Positions 14,001 through 29,000 are shown, counted from the first letter of the stretch. The stretch is DNA of 64,000 nucleotides from Hippasteria phrygiana (GCA_037893225.1 JAZGUH010000719.1:868001-932000); one strand, 5' to 3'. Notes: generated by a model not told the origin, from the sequence alone. Program-made: numbers and translations.

Positions 14001-17000
14001 AACGTTATAGCGGTGTTCCACTGTAACATCAAGAATGAGGTCATTATTAGAGCCACCTGGCCGGCTATACAAAAAAACCCAGCATTTTCAGATGGAAATA
14101 TTTTAGTTAGTCTTTCAAGTGTTACCTTCAATATCTTTAACTGTATCTAGGTGACTAACACGGCAGTAAACCACTTTTACCAAAGCTATATCGTACCTTT
14201 AACGCCTGAACCCGGTTATTTAAATGAGGCGCCGGGCTGGCTTGTGCAGCCAAGCATAACATACACAACTAGACATCTTGCGTCTCTTGCAAACAGACGC
14301 AGGGCTTTTCCGTTTTTCTGTTATATTAAGCACAAAGCTCCATCACTTCTATGTCTTTTGCTACTTCAAACTTGACCTTTAAGCGTGACGCCATCCTGAC
14401 TTCTTTCTTGGTCATGTAATTTCCATTATAGGATATATATGACAAACTTGTTTAAGACCTTAGGCTGTTATGTGGCGCAAGTCCCGGTTACAAATTACAT
14501 ACAAAATTTTAAAAACCTAACAATCAACATAAAATCGTAGGATAGCGTCGTCATGACGTCACATATTTGGAACGTGGTCTTGGCATGTGTCAAGATTGCA
14601 GTCAATCTGATCAATGACAGTTTAAAAGAAATTGAAAAACAGAAAAATTCCTAGAAAATCAGCCGATCACGTCACTTCAGATTTTACCAATTTTCATAAC
14701 GATCCGACTTACCCTTATGTGTTTTTTAAAAGGGCATTTTGATGACGTCAGGATGATGTTACACATTTTCACATCCATAACTTTGACCTAATGAATTGAT
14801 TACAAAAAGGAATTTCGAATATATTATATTCTGTTGATGAGATATGGCTTAAAATTTCAAAACCTCAAAAAAATATATATAAATCATATGATGGTCATCA
14901 TGACATCACCTCAATAACACATCACCTCAATGTGTGCTCTTGGCCTGTGTATAGATTGGAGTCAATCTGATCAATGACAATGTACAATTTTGAGAGTATG
15001 TACAATGAAATTAGAAACATTAAAAAAAATCATAGAAAAACAGCCGATGACGTCATCATAAGATTACTTCGGATTTCACATGCTAGCGACAACATCTACC
15101 AACCCACCAATTGTTATGATTATTGGATATATGTACCCTTATGTTTTCAAAAAGCACATTTTGATGACGTCATGATGACGTCATGATGACGTCACACTTT
15201 TTGACATGAATATGAAAGAATGTATGGGCTAACAAACCTATTACAAAACGAATTTCGAATATTCTGTTAATGAGATATATGACTAAGAAACTTTACTTAG
15301 GTTCCAAAGAGTACAATGAAATTTGAAACATTTAAAAATTCATAGAAAATCAACAGACGACGTCATCATGACGTCACCTCGGATTCTACATGCTAGTGGC
15401 ACCATCTACCTACCCACTAACTTTTATGACGATCAGACTTACCCTTATATGTGTTTCAAAAAAGCCTATTTTTGATGACGTCATGATGACGTCACACTTT
15501 TTCACATTTATGTGAAAGAATATAGGAGCTAACAAAGCTATTATAAAAAGAATTTTGAATTTAGCATGTTCTGTTGGTGAGATATGGCTTGAAGAACCTT
15601 TGAAGTTCAAAAACTTAACAATTACTATAAAATCGTATGATGACGTCATCTTGACGTCACATCAATTTCCATCTGCAACACATGCTGGCCTATCTAGATA
15701 CCACGTATCAACTTAATCAGACTTGTACTTCCATAGATATATGGCTTCGAAAAATGCCCCTTTAAGATGACGTCACGTGACATGTGATGACCATCATTAA
15801 AAGTCAAGTCAGGGTTCCCACAGAAATCTGAAAACCAAATTCCATGACCTTTCCATGACTTTCCAAGAATAAATTTCCATTACATTTAATATTATTTTGC
15901 AGAGAAAAGTTGTTTGGTATTATGGTACTGATAAACCCCTGATAATGATATGGGGCTAACCATTTGTTAGCTTTTGAAAATAAGTGTTAATTAATAATGC
16001 CCTCCTCCCATTACAGCCATCCGATCCACCCACTTTAATAAAAAAAGAAGAAGATAAGATGATATATTATAAGATGTACATAATGGCTGTGGCACTAACA
16101 GCTACCATCAGCAAAGAAGACAGAAAAGGATAGAAAGAAGAAAGATAGTAAATGGCTAAATCACATACAGCAGACACATGGAGCTAGCACGTTAGTAGAG
16201 AGATTCACGCGAACCGGCATTGGCGACGCTATTTGCAATGCCCAATTTTCTGTCAGTGCTGCGACTGGCTTTAATTTGTTTTTATTTAGTTTTGATCATT
16301 TAATTTTCCATAATAATTGGTGTTTGTTTATTGTTACTATTTTAAATGACTCATAACATTATTTTTATATTTATAACAAATTGATCAGAAATAAATTAGG
16401 CTCAAATTTTCAATTATAAAATTAGCAATTTAGCAATAATGGTCACAACTTTTAACTGAAATTGTCCTCCAAAATGACCCAAAAATTAAATTAAAAAAAA
16501 TCCACAATAGGGTTAACCTAACATGACTACTATTGGCCCTCATTTTATTTCTAACTCTATTTACTCTTTTCAGTAATATAATATTTAAAGAATTGTTTGT
16601 CTTAAAATCTCTGTGGTATTATAAGTTACAGCATCATCACCATACTGCACATTTCTCATCCAAGTTGATAACAGGACCCCCCCCCCCCCTGCACACAATC
16701 ATGGTGGAATAAAACTATTTAATGCGGCTACCATTAAATATCAACATGTAGGTATGTACTGTCTGCTTTGTTTTCTTTTAAAATTTATTTTCTTATAGTC
16801 TAAACAGATTGCATACAAACCATTACCCTAATAATCTCCTAGGGTGTGTGAAAAATCATCTACTGAGAATTGAGGACTTTTATGGTTAAGATATCATTTA
16901 CATGATTAGGTTTAATATTCAGCTACCATCTCTAATCTTGTTTTCAATTATATCATGTTTATGTGCCCACATTACATTGAGCTTACGTGTATTGAGTTAA

Positions 17001-20000
17001 ACCTACATGGATGTGGTTCATTCCATGAAGTTGGGTACATAAAGTGTGACATTTTGCCAAAAAGGGCAATGTTGAAACCCTAAAATATACATTTTCTACC
17101 TTTATCAGTTTTCCCTGATCTGGATACGTTGTTCATGCACACTTGCAATTAGTAGTTTCACAAGTCCAATAAAGGATTCTTTGGATTGTTTTTTCACACT
17201 CGATGAAGATATATTGTCAAAATGTGTGACATTCCTCCAAATTTGGTGTCCTGTTACACGTGAAACCAGTACCTTAAAATGTCATTATATTCTCTCTGCT
17301 TTTATTAATTTGTCTAATTGTTACTAATTTTATAAACTTATAAGTAGGTCTTATTAGGGTATGAAACTTGCGACTCTTCTAAGAAAGCTGGTAGATATAG
17401 GCTGATGGGTCATTCCGTAAATGAAAAATATACGGTGTTCGTGTTACATGTGAAACAAAAACACATTTTCTGACATATTTCCATTGATTTGACTTGAACA
17501 TGTCTGCATTTTATGAACTAGTTAAGGATATACATCTCTAATGAAAAGATATGAAAATCAGACCTCCTCAGTAAATATGAGGCATAAAATATGATTTTGT
17601 TGTGGATTTTCCATGTAACATAGACACTGGTGTCAATGTTACATGTGAAACCCATCGCTTTTTTGTACCATATCACTGTAAATTTCAATTGCAAAAGTCT
17701 GACTTCCATTTGTTCAATATTGCTGTCTGTAAGTACACAAAAGGTGGTTTATTAAAGAAAGTGTTGAATAAAGTTCTTAAGATATGGCAAAAGTTAGGTA
17801 CTGCAGCTCAATTCTGTTTGATCCACTGCCATCTTCACTGACAAATGTACATGCTGTCATCAAATCTGAAATAAGGAACAATAAAGATTGTCCCCTGTGT
17901 ATTTCTATATTTTATTCATGTGTTGTGTTTTGGGTTTTTTATCTGGGGTTCAGGGTGAGCTGGTTGGGTTTATAATTTGTACAGATACATGCATGCCCCC
18001 AGGCCCAACTTGCAGACTAGGCTGTGTATAATAATAATAATTAACTTCTCTGAGACAAGTAGGGGCATATCTCACTCCCCGAAAACAACTTTTTAAAGTT
18101 GCGTTGAAAATGCATATGCAACATGGCAAAGCATTGCCAAAATATTGCAGTATTATACGTGACAATGTTTGTATTTTAGACATCAAACTCTTCAGTTTAT
18201 TCAGTTGGTGGGGGTTTGAAAGTAAAATCTCTCTTCATAATCGTGTCATCATATGGCACAACCTTTAGTTGGAGGCTTTTGTTGGGGAATTTTCACTGCT
18301 AAATAGAGGAAAACAGTTTGTGTTCACTATACATAGCCTAATTATTCTTGGCAGTGTCTGGTCAGAAATTAATGTACATGTACTACAGTGTTTATATACA
18401 TGTACATGTACATATGTAAATTTCTGTCTCATTTTCCACAAATCTTTAGGAAATAAATCTTGAAATAAGTTGTGCCACATACTTAGACAAACAGGGTTGG
18501 TTATTTCCCAAGATTTCTGTGTTTCTGACCCATGCTGGTAGGGGTATTAAAGTAAAATCTCTCCTCAGAATTTTGTAATTTTGTTAGGGAATTTTCACTA
18601 CAGCGTTCACATACATGTACAGTAAATTTGTGTCTCATTTTCCACAAATATTTAGGAGATAAATCTTGAAGCAACAGGTTGTGGCACATATTTAGACAAG
18701 CAGGGTTGGTTAATTTCCAAGATTTCGCTGTATCTGACTAGCTGGTTGGGTTTATAATTTGTACAGATGTACTACATGTAGGCCCTACTTGCAGACTGGG
18801 TTGTAACTTTTCTGAGACAAGACTAGTATAGGAGCATAACTCACTCCCCAACAACAACTTTTTCAAGTTGTGTTGAAAATGTCTGTCCAACATGTCAAAG
18901 CATTTATCTGCAATCATTCATGTTCAGAATTGTGTAATCACATACATTTGAGGCTTCTGTTGGAGAATTTGCACTGCTAAATAGAGGAAAAACATGTTAA
19001 TTTGTTTTGACTTGAGGCCTACATGTATTATTGGCAGTGTATGGTCACAAATTTCTTTTAGTAATGTACATGTAGAGTGTTCATATATATATTTTGTACT
19101 ATGTAAATTTCTATCTCATATTCCACAAATATTTAGGAGATAAATCTTTAAAAATAACACGTAGTGCCACATATTTAGACAAGCAGGGTTGGTTTATTTT
19201 CCAAGATTTCGCTGCTTCTGAACCATGCTGGTGCGGAATATTAAAGTAAAATCTCGCAATTTTCGACATGCTTACCTGAATATCTGGACCACCAAATTGA
19301 AACATGTTGCTGTCCGCTACTGAACTTCCTCCATGATTGGAGCCTCTATCGCCTTTTTAAACGTTTGGACATGATCTGCCGATAGTAGCGTCTAAGGTCG
19401 TCTGCAGTGATCGTGTGGTTTTTCTGAATATGTATCTGAAGTCTCAACAAAAGCATCCGGTTTCACCCTTACAACGGCCTCCAAAATACTAGATACGTCA
19501 CTTGAGATACAAGTAGAGTTCGAGGATTAAGGTGCAGACACTAAGGTTCAAATACGAGCCGGACGAAAAGTCGAATTTCACGTCCAACTCCAAGAGGCAC
19601 CCGTTGAGCCCCGAGGCGCGCGCAGTGCCGCTGGCCGATATACGCAAACATGTATCCATGTCATGTTTAAGAATCCACTACTATAATATGCACAGCTCGT
19701 TTGTGCATGCTCCGGGTTGCACGAAAAATGTTTTTTCGGGTTTAACTTGATCGTATTCTCATTTTGAGGGGATCAGTCGCTGCATGAATGACTACTCTGC
19801 ATTTTGGGTGAGTGTTTGGTTGATATATTCAGGGAAACGGAAGATATCGGCGCTCCAAACAAAAACCGCTGTAAACCCAATGTAAGTCCTTCCAGCTCCA
19901 AACGGCGAATCTCGCATGTACGGATAGATTTTGTTGTTGTACACTATGCGTGTGGAAATTTGGCATCTGCAGCGTATGTACGTACTTTGTTAGGCTTGAT

Positions 20001-23000
20001 TCTGCATGATTAGTAAGTTAGCGAAACGTTACGCACGGTTTCGGATACCTATTTCCACAGCTACCTGTGATTAGCGACTTGAAAAAGACTATAAATCAAC
20101 CCTTTTTATAAACAGCATGTACATTTAATCCATGGTTTTCTGCCCTTCCCAGAATTCCTTTGTGTTATATTGAATTTGGTCTAAATATTCAAATGGCTGT
20201 TATTTCTTACTTGAGTGAGTCACGATCATGAAATTTTGGAATTAGGGAGAGAAAAATTCAATGTATACATTTTTATAATCGGACCGACCCTGGCATGCGT
20301 TAAAAAAAAACAAATTTTTGATAACGTCATCATGACGTCACACAATTTTTCCCTTTTAAGACATATCTTTGAGACATACCAAAGCTATAACAAAAAGAAT
20401 TTTGAAAATATCTTGTTTTGTTCGCTAGATATATTGAAAAGAAGGTTACGATTATTAAAATTCAAAAATTCATAAAAAATCACTTGATGACGTCATCATG
20501 ACGTCACTCTACGACATACAATTTCAGTTTAGGGTCTATGTTTGAGGTAAGTTTGGTTAGGTTCTGAGGTTTTTTAAGACCTAAAGTGCCGCCGACAAAA
20601 TTCGTGTACAAAGTCTATGGGATTTTGGTCAGAACTAAAAGAAGAAGAAGAAGAAGAAGAAGAAGAAAAAAAAAAAAAATCAGAACAAAAACAAAGCCTT
20701 TTCCGAAGGATTTCGGAAAAGCCAATAATCCAACAATGGATTGAAACTGCAGAAAGTGAGTGTAGAGACGTCATCCGGCCAGTTGGTAATTTTATTTTTG
20801 ACGCGTATAGACGTCATCCGCCTTCAAGGGGTTAAATGTGGAATTGCTTTATAATGTGACTTTATTGCTGTTCGCAGGTGAGCCATGAGAACCACCGGTA
20901 CTTAAAGCAGGTAGAGATGAGAGAGGAAGGGGGTACTCCATCCATCGTTGGGGCTGTCAGAGCTGGCCTGGTGTTCCAGCTGAAGGAGGCCGTGGGGGCT
21001 AGCAACATCATGGCTAGGGAACATGAGCTCTGCAGGTAACTATTTGACTCGGTGCCTTCGAGTACTAAAAATGCTGACTGGGGGTAATCAAGCAAGTTAT
21101 TGTCTTGGGGAGTTAGGGACATTGAGTTTATTTCTAGGTGATTACTCTGTATTTGGAGTGACATTTTCAATGTATAGCTTTGGTAATGATCAAGAACTAA
21201 ATTGATAGTTTCAATCTGAAATCGTAGATGTTTATAAACAGGATTGCCATCAATATGTTCATGTCATGTATATTGTTTGTGATTGTATTCGGCTATCATG
21301 AAAATCACGTGGAGTTTTGGCTGGTAACCTGTTTTTACAAAGCAAGACTTTTTGTGCTAGGCAACTCCATTAAATTAGCCCCAGAAAGCAGTCCAGTAAA
21401 AAACTATAATTACTCGGGAGTAATTATGCGTTCTGGGGGTTTGCTTGGGCATAATCCACAACATACTGGCATTCCTTTCCAGAAAGAAGTATTTTTCTGT
21501 CCTTTCATCCAAAAGAAACTGGGGATAAATATCAACCTGATGACCCAAATCTGCCAGGGACAGACTTGACGGTACCTGCTTTAATCTGTTAAACTGCAAC
21601 GACTAAATGTAAAATTGGCTGTCGGGTCCTACAAACCTTTGATGTCTTTTGGAATCCAAACCTTTTTCAGGAGAGCTCTTAGCCAATGGACTACCTGCCC
21701 AAACTTAGTTCTTCTTGGCAGCACGGCTGTGCCCCGCCTGCCGATTTTCTCATTCCTGATCAGACACCCCACCACCAGGCAGTTTCTGCATCACAACTTT
21801 GTTTGTGCCGTTCTGAATGATGTGTTCGGCATACAGGCCAGGGGAGGGTGTGCGTGTGCAGGACCCTATGCGCAGGTATAATTTAGGAAGTTTTATCAGT
21901 ATGTTAGCTCGAGCACAAATCTGGTTGCTCAGGACTTAGCATCTTCCTTGGAACCCCTTCATGTTGCTTCATTGATCCTCTTTTATTGATACTATCATGG
22001 AAGGTGTTCCAGTGGCCATTCATCATTAGTTTTCCCCGTCCAACTTTCAGGCACTTCTACTCTCTACATTCACTGTTGTTGTTGTTCCAAAGGCTAGTAC
22101 TGTGAGATACTCTTCAAGATTTTTTCCCTCGTACAGCCTCTCATTGGAACTCCTTACCTGTAACCTACTTCCCTTCCACCTATAATCTTTCACAATTCAA
22201 ATGAATGTGAATAGATACCTTCTATCCCTGTGATTTCTGTCCTTTTTTTGTCTTGAGTGCCCTTTTAGCTTTTTGTTGGGTGATACTAAAAAAAAAACAG
22301 CAATTTTGTAAACAAAATATGTGACGCACAAAATAGGTGAGGCGGTATGTCAAAACCAGGCGGAATTGGGCAGAGCTATGAAGGGAGGAATTGAACAGCT
22401 GCAAAATGCCTGGGGGTGATTGTTAGCGATTTTGAGATTTTTGGAAATTGATAATGCTACAAATGTTTGAACTGTTCTGTAAAAGTTTCTAACTGAAATT
22501 TCATCGACAAAGTATTTTTAACACTTTTAGAGAGGCATATAATTTCACAAAATGATGCTTGACGATTTTGCTTGGAAATGACGCAAAATTTAGCGTAACT
22601 TCGAGCTCGCTGGCGAACAAAAAATACACATTTGCTATCACTGGAAATGTCAGACCTTTCGCTATATTTTACTAATATACCAATAACTCAAAATTTACCT
22701 CTTGCCCAATTGTGCCTGGTTTTGACAAACTGTGTCACATATACAGGTTTGTCTGCTATGAATGGCAGTGAATGCTCTTGTGTGTGTATTTTGAGAGTGG
22801 ATTTTATATTTTTTGCTTTAGCCCAAATTTGCCATAAACCAGCCAGTATATACCACAGAATGTATACACATATATTTGGCAGGTTGGTAGGGAGGCTGTT
22901 TTTTGCCAAGTGAAAGCTTTGGTGCATAACATCTGCTTGTGTGTAGAACTTGAAATTGTGATTATTTTATTCAGGATCTACTCGGAATTGATGAGACGCT

Positions 23001-26000
23001 AGCCAAAGAAATTGAATCGGTGCTTCTAGAAGACGGGTAAGGATGATAACTTGTCTTTGCTACAAGTAGGCATACAGGGTGGTTCAAAAAACAGTTAACC
23101 CAAGTTTAAGGTGATTGTTCACCCACCTCCTACAATTCCAGAAAATTTGTGTTTACCTAGTGTTGATGAGTAGGGTGTTTAGAAATATCCTGAAAAAATG
23201 CTAGGTCTAGCTTAATTGGATCTCAAGATATGGCCCATTACAGATGGCATGTACAAAATTGGCTTGTCCATGGGAGCTTCATTGTAAATGAAGCATGTTG
23301 AAGACAGAAACTAAAGGTAAGAAGCTCCCGTGGACAAGCCAGTTTTGTACATGCCATCTGTAATGGGCCATATCTTGAGATCCAATTAAGCTAGACCTAG
23401 CATTTTTTCAGGATATTTCTAAACACCCTACTCATCAAAACTAGGTAAACACACATTTTCTGGAATTGTAGGAGGTGGGTGAACAATCACCTTAAAACTT
23501 GGGTTAACTTTTGTTTGAACCACCCTGTATAGTCAAAATAATATTTTTTTAATGGATCTCAAAAACATTTGAGTGCTATAAAATTTTACCTAGGTTAAGT
23601 AACAGACTTTCCCTGAAATCCTCTTAAGTTCATGGAGAGCCCAAATGGCTTGCAGACAACTATTTTAAGGCTCTTTTTCACAGTCAGCCTCATCACATTA
23701 GTGGGCAGTGAGAGGCAGTTGCAGCAAAGTGCCTTGCTCCAGGACAGCACCTCAATCCCCTGGCTGTGTGTATCACACATGCGTGGACCGGGTGGTCTCA
23801 TGGAGAATAGTTTGTTGATAACTAATGAGAGAAATAATACAAAATAAATCAATAAATGACAGGACAGTATTTCACTGGACAAAAATTCATATTTCTTTGT
23901 ACCCCAGTATGCAACTCTCTGATTAACTTATAAAGCACTGAATACTTATTGGTTTTCCTTTTTCTGTGGACAATTATTTGTTTATATTTGCCAAATATGT
24001 GGTTCTTCCATAGTCGGCTGGACAGAGTGCATCTGCGACGTTACACTGAATACTCAGAGAGAGAAATACTCAGGTATGTTAGCTTTGTTATTTGAAGTGA
24101 GAATCATTTTTTGATTTTAGTGATCTTGTCACCCATAGCAAATCTGGGAGGAATGCTTTTTGTAGCCTAATTGGACGCCTCTAAGGCAAAGTGCTCCTTT
24201 AACTGTATCTGATCTGCCCTTGAACATTTTATCATATTGTTCAATTCAATTCAATTCAATTCAATTCACGAATGGCAGCTACAGCTGAATTGCATGTGAT
24301 TTACATTTAAAAGGACAATGATAAAAGAAATAGCTATGTCACACGGATAATTAGACAAAAATTCATAATTTAAAACACCATAGAATAAAAGTAAAAAAAC
24401 AAAACAAAAGAAAACACACAAAAAACCAACTGAATATTAATACATGTATTGAAAAAGTTAAGTGTTAAAAATGCACGACTAAATATCATTTTTAAAAATG
24501 TGTACATGTTGAAAACAGATTTGAAGGTTAAAAAACAGCTGACCATAAAAATCATCATGTATTTCATTTAGAATTACACAAATGTACAATATGGGGAATG
24601 GCACTATTCTGCATTCGATTTGTCTTACACTTAAGCTCCGAAAGTTTATTTGAATGTCTGAGGGTTCTTTTATTTTTGAGAGGAGGAGGAATGAAATCCT
24701 TAAATTGGTCAGTTTGCTACAATGTTTTTTCAATAAATGATCTACATATAGACTTCCTTTTTTTGTTTTAAGGTGGGAATCCCGAACTTTTCCAGCATTT
24801 CAGAATAACGACTATAACCACTTCTTGAAAAGAATGTTGCATATTTTTTCTCCAAACCATATGGGCAAAAGTATCTATTTTTGTGGTTATTATTTTACCA
24901 TCAAAATATTGCATAATGTTGTTTATGCCCCCAAATCCATCCAATCGGTTTTTTAACTGCTACACTTGCCTTTTTCAGTACTTAATCATAGCATGATTAG
25001 TATTTTTTCATCATTCCCACCGTAGGCCTGGCTTTACCAGGCTGAACCTGCCGTATTTCATGGATGATGAAGGTGTGGATTTTGTACTCGGTGCAGTCAG
25101 CTTGACAGCACAACATGCATGGAAACTCCTACCCCAGGTAATTGAACCAAATTTGGGACTTCAAGTATTGTGGTATTGAGGAGAGTAGCGTTTCACCCTC
25201 CACGGACTTAACCAAGTTATATTGAATTCTTTGTTTGAATATGTTCGGTTGGTGTGAACTTTGCATATACATAACCATATCATGTTCCAAACAAGTCTAA
25301 TTAAGGCAGGCTGGTATTAATCTTTGAGCTCAGTTTTTATCCACTGCCAATCAACAAGTTGGCAGGATTATTTTTGTGTTTTTTTTCTGACAAGGAAACA
25401 AAGCATTCGATCCACTGTTAAAGTTGCTTTATAATGTATAGACGACCAAAATGAAACTGTTTCCACCATCTTATTGTTGTAAGTAAAGAAAGATAAATGA
25501 AGAGTTTCAGAAGTAGGTGGAAAACACAAGCACACAAAGCATATTCATTGCGTAGAAAGTTACAAAATTTGAAAATTGAGATATTAATATTTCCTGAAGT
25601 CACAGGCTTTAATTTGATGTATTGTGTGTTGCAGTAGTTCATTCCTTCCCCCATAATCTTTTGAAGTCGTTAAAGTTATGATCACATGGTTTAGGAAAAT
25701 AAAACTCAAACTCAATGAACTGTTCAAATTATACTGTCAGTGCAAAACTTAAATCACCCCAAACAATATCTTGAGATTGAATTCCATTATAACACTTTCG
25801 GATATGATAGACCAGGGTTTTTAAAAAAATTTAAAAAACAACTTCTTTGTGAAAAAATGGTGGTTTCTGCTTGTAACTCGAAATACCATTGCGCAACTTT
25901 CTGCTCATTTTGTTAAATCGTATTAAATTTGCTGAGGTGTAAATACTTTTTGGTCTATTTTCCGTGGCTCTCTATTTCTCTCCCAGTACATTTTCAACCC

Positions 26001-29000
26001 AGAAACTGGTGAATGGAAACAGAAAAACCATCAGGTGTTTCAGGACCGTCGTTGGCTGGGGTCGATCAGTTACTCGGGGGGAAAAATGGAGTACCCTGAC
26101 CCACCACAGCTCAAGACGAAAGGACGGCTACCAACGGACTATGAGGTACATTTGGAGTGTAGTCGTCTAGCGACCAGCATTCAAGACCTAGGTCCACACA
26201 CAAACATTTGATAGCATGACAAGTCTTTCTTGGTAAAAACATAATTACCAACCAAGCTTTCATTTTGAATTTTTAAATTGTCCTTTTTTTGTTAATTTTC
26301 AGGACTGCCTGAAACTTGCCGAGGAAATCTTCAAGAAGGCAGAAAGGGTATGCAAGGATTTTATCTGTCAAAGGGGTATTGGGCAAATCAAAGATTAAGG
26401 AAATTGTTCCTTTGAAAATGGTACTTTCATAAAAAAAAATTAAAAAATCACTAAATTCAAGAAGCTATCAACCTAAGACAACAGAGGTCCTGACCTGTGT
26501 TGCCTCTGTGAAATTTTAGTCCCAAAGTTTCTTCATTGTCTTGAAAGGTAATATACAACATTTGCTTTTGCTGTAATTTTCAGAACTGTGGATGTGTGAG
26601 TTAGTATTTTATAGAAAATATTATCGCAATGTCCTGTTTAGGTTTAAGTCCATAGATGCTTGAAAAACCTAGAACAAAATGCTGTTCTTGTAGTCTGGTT
26701 CCCTGACTCGACTTCAAACGAAATGGAGCAATTTGTAGACATCGGGGAATTGTCGAGTCAGGGAACTAGACTAGCTGTCTTGCACTTGTTCACTTTATAT
26801 GTATAACTGATTGCAAACTAAATGTAGACTAAATTTGGAAATTTGGGGCAGTATTAGAAATTGATACAAAAATTCCACTTTTCTTGAAAATGACAGCACA
26901 CCAGGTGTCATGATTTTACAGGATGCTTGAGACTATTATTTATTAACTGTCAAGTAGGGTCTTTAATAAATTGGTAGTTTTGTTTTTTGATGTTTGCAAA
27001 TGTTGTATATTACCTTTAATGTGAATTTAAAGTTCAGCCTTTCCATTAGTAGGATCTTCACAAGAATTAAACATTTGACAATATGGATTTCTTTTGTAGG
27101 TTCGAGTCCAGTTACCAGACCAGACTCTGCTCTTTGATTCCAAGGCAGCTGCTTTGCGGTGGTTCATGTTACCAAGTGAGGCACTCAGTCTGCTCGGCAA
27201 CAAGTCCCAGCCTTCGCATCATGCTTTGCCTAAAAAGCTGCCATTTGAGCCTGTAAAATACCAGCACTCATTACATCAACCCATTCATGCTGGCGGACTT
27301 GACAAACAACTCCAAAGCACAGGTAGTTTTGAGAATGGGAGATCGGCTGAAACGAAAAGAAAAGAAATGCTGCTAGACAATTTTTTATTAAATGAAACGC
27401 CCAGGACCGACAACACCGGTAATGAAAACAATTTATGTGTTGCTAAGGAGAAGTCAAGTGAAAACATGCATAAGTTGAGTTGCACCGAGTTGTTTCAAAA
27501 GACTGTGGAAGAAGGCTTTCTCCAGGATGTCTGTAGTAAATTAAAGACGAGAGATGTTGATTGTAATGATCTTTCTTTGAGGTCAAACCAAACCGACCCC
27601 AGTGTCAAAGGTCAAACAGGTAATGGAACCAAAGCTGCTGACAATAGTGAAGATCCTCCAAGTCACAATACAAAGTTGTTACATGATTTGAAGGATTATG
27701 AAGTAAATTCAGTGACTGCAAGCAGTTTCTCCAATTCAAGCATCCATTCAGATATTTTAGATACTAGAACTGGTAATGTTTTTGAAAAGTGCCAAATCAA
27801 AGGTAAACAGTTGTCAGTAGTAGAGAAAGATGTGTACGAGGAAGCTAACACTATAATATCCACCTCATCGAGTTCTCTTGAAGTGAGTGGTGTTCTACCA
27901 ACCTGCTCGGTGTCGAGTGGTCACAAAGATTCAGTCAAATCTGAGAAAAATAATTCTGAACAGGTGTCACAGCCAGCTTCAGATACAAACAGCAGTACTC
28001 CCCGAGTTTTGAAACAAGACCTCCCTCATGAGGCAAGAGATGAGAACTCTTCCAGAAAACTGCCAGTAGATGTTCAGCAAAAGCCAGGTACAGATGACAT
28101 GAAGACTACTGAATGTGTAGATGCTGAAGCAAATTCTCTAAATAAGTCATGTGCAGAGACTCTGGCTTCCAATGACAGAGTGCCCAAGTCATCTAAGAGT
28201 GAGAAGAATGGTGCTCCTGGAAAAGTATGTTTTCAGAGGCCACCCAAGTGCATCTTCAAGCCTACAGTTCAGGTAAGAACAAAATAATGTTATTGTTGTT
28301 GAATCACACGGGCTTTATTACTCGTTGATTATAGATTAATTACTTATTGATTATTGGTAAATGATTTTGTGCATTACATGCACTTTGCAATTACCTGCGC
28401 GTGCGTACTATGAGCGTGGAGCACCAGCATTGACGATGTACATTTATATGTACCTTCTGTGCGTGATTAGAACACCATGTAAACTGTCTGAACATTGTTG
28501 AACATGCTAGCGCCCTCTGTTGGTGGAGTGCACATACTTTTTGTTGCCACGCTACATGCTAAGCGCTATTGTTGTTAGTAGAATTATAAATTGTAAGTGT
28601 TATGATAGAATGTTTTGTTTCTATTCCATTTGTAAACATGTATTGAATAAGTACGACTTACATGATACAAGTTTGTGAAATGTTCTGACTTCAGACGGGT
28701 CAGACCTGTGTCTGATCGGTGGCAATAAACAGTTCAGTTCAGCAGCGGCGTAGCCAGGGCTGTTTCCATAGGGGGGCGAGTGGGGGAGCTGGATGTTTAC
28801 AGTGGGGGACGCTCACAGTGATTTTTCTTTATAATGCTATTATTTTCTACGTTTGCGAAATTTTCAGTAGTGGGGCGACTGGGGGGGCGACGATCTTTTT
28901 TTGGCGGGGCGTGTACCTCTCCCCCCCCCCCCTACGCACCCCTTTAGCTATGCCACTGCAGTTCAGTAGTTACAACTTAAAGTCATCAATGCCTTCTGTT

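Larger units (their letters stand above)
25138..27099. other. Introns around exons 13 and 14
   Basis: Contains exons 25987-26145 and 26303-26347. 26691-26712 and 26752-26773 form a 22-bp inverted repeat (tagtctggttccctgactcg) with a 39-bp spacer. Nothing else supported. Confidence 0.6.

Noticed and set aside
14151..14378. Possible extra exon: acceptor gtatctag followed by a 75-codon open frame in the phase needed after exon 7.
   Set aside because: Its translation does not resemble the PLP family, it runs to a stop with no donor, and exon 8 at 20878 continues the family perfectly. At best a rare truncating terminal exon.
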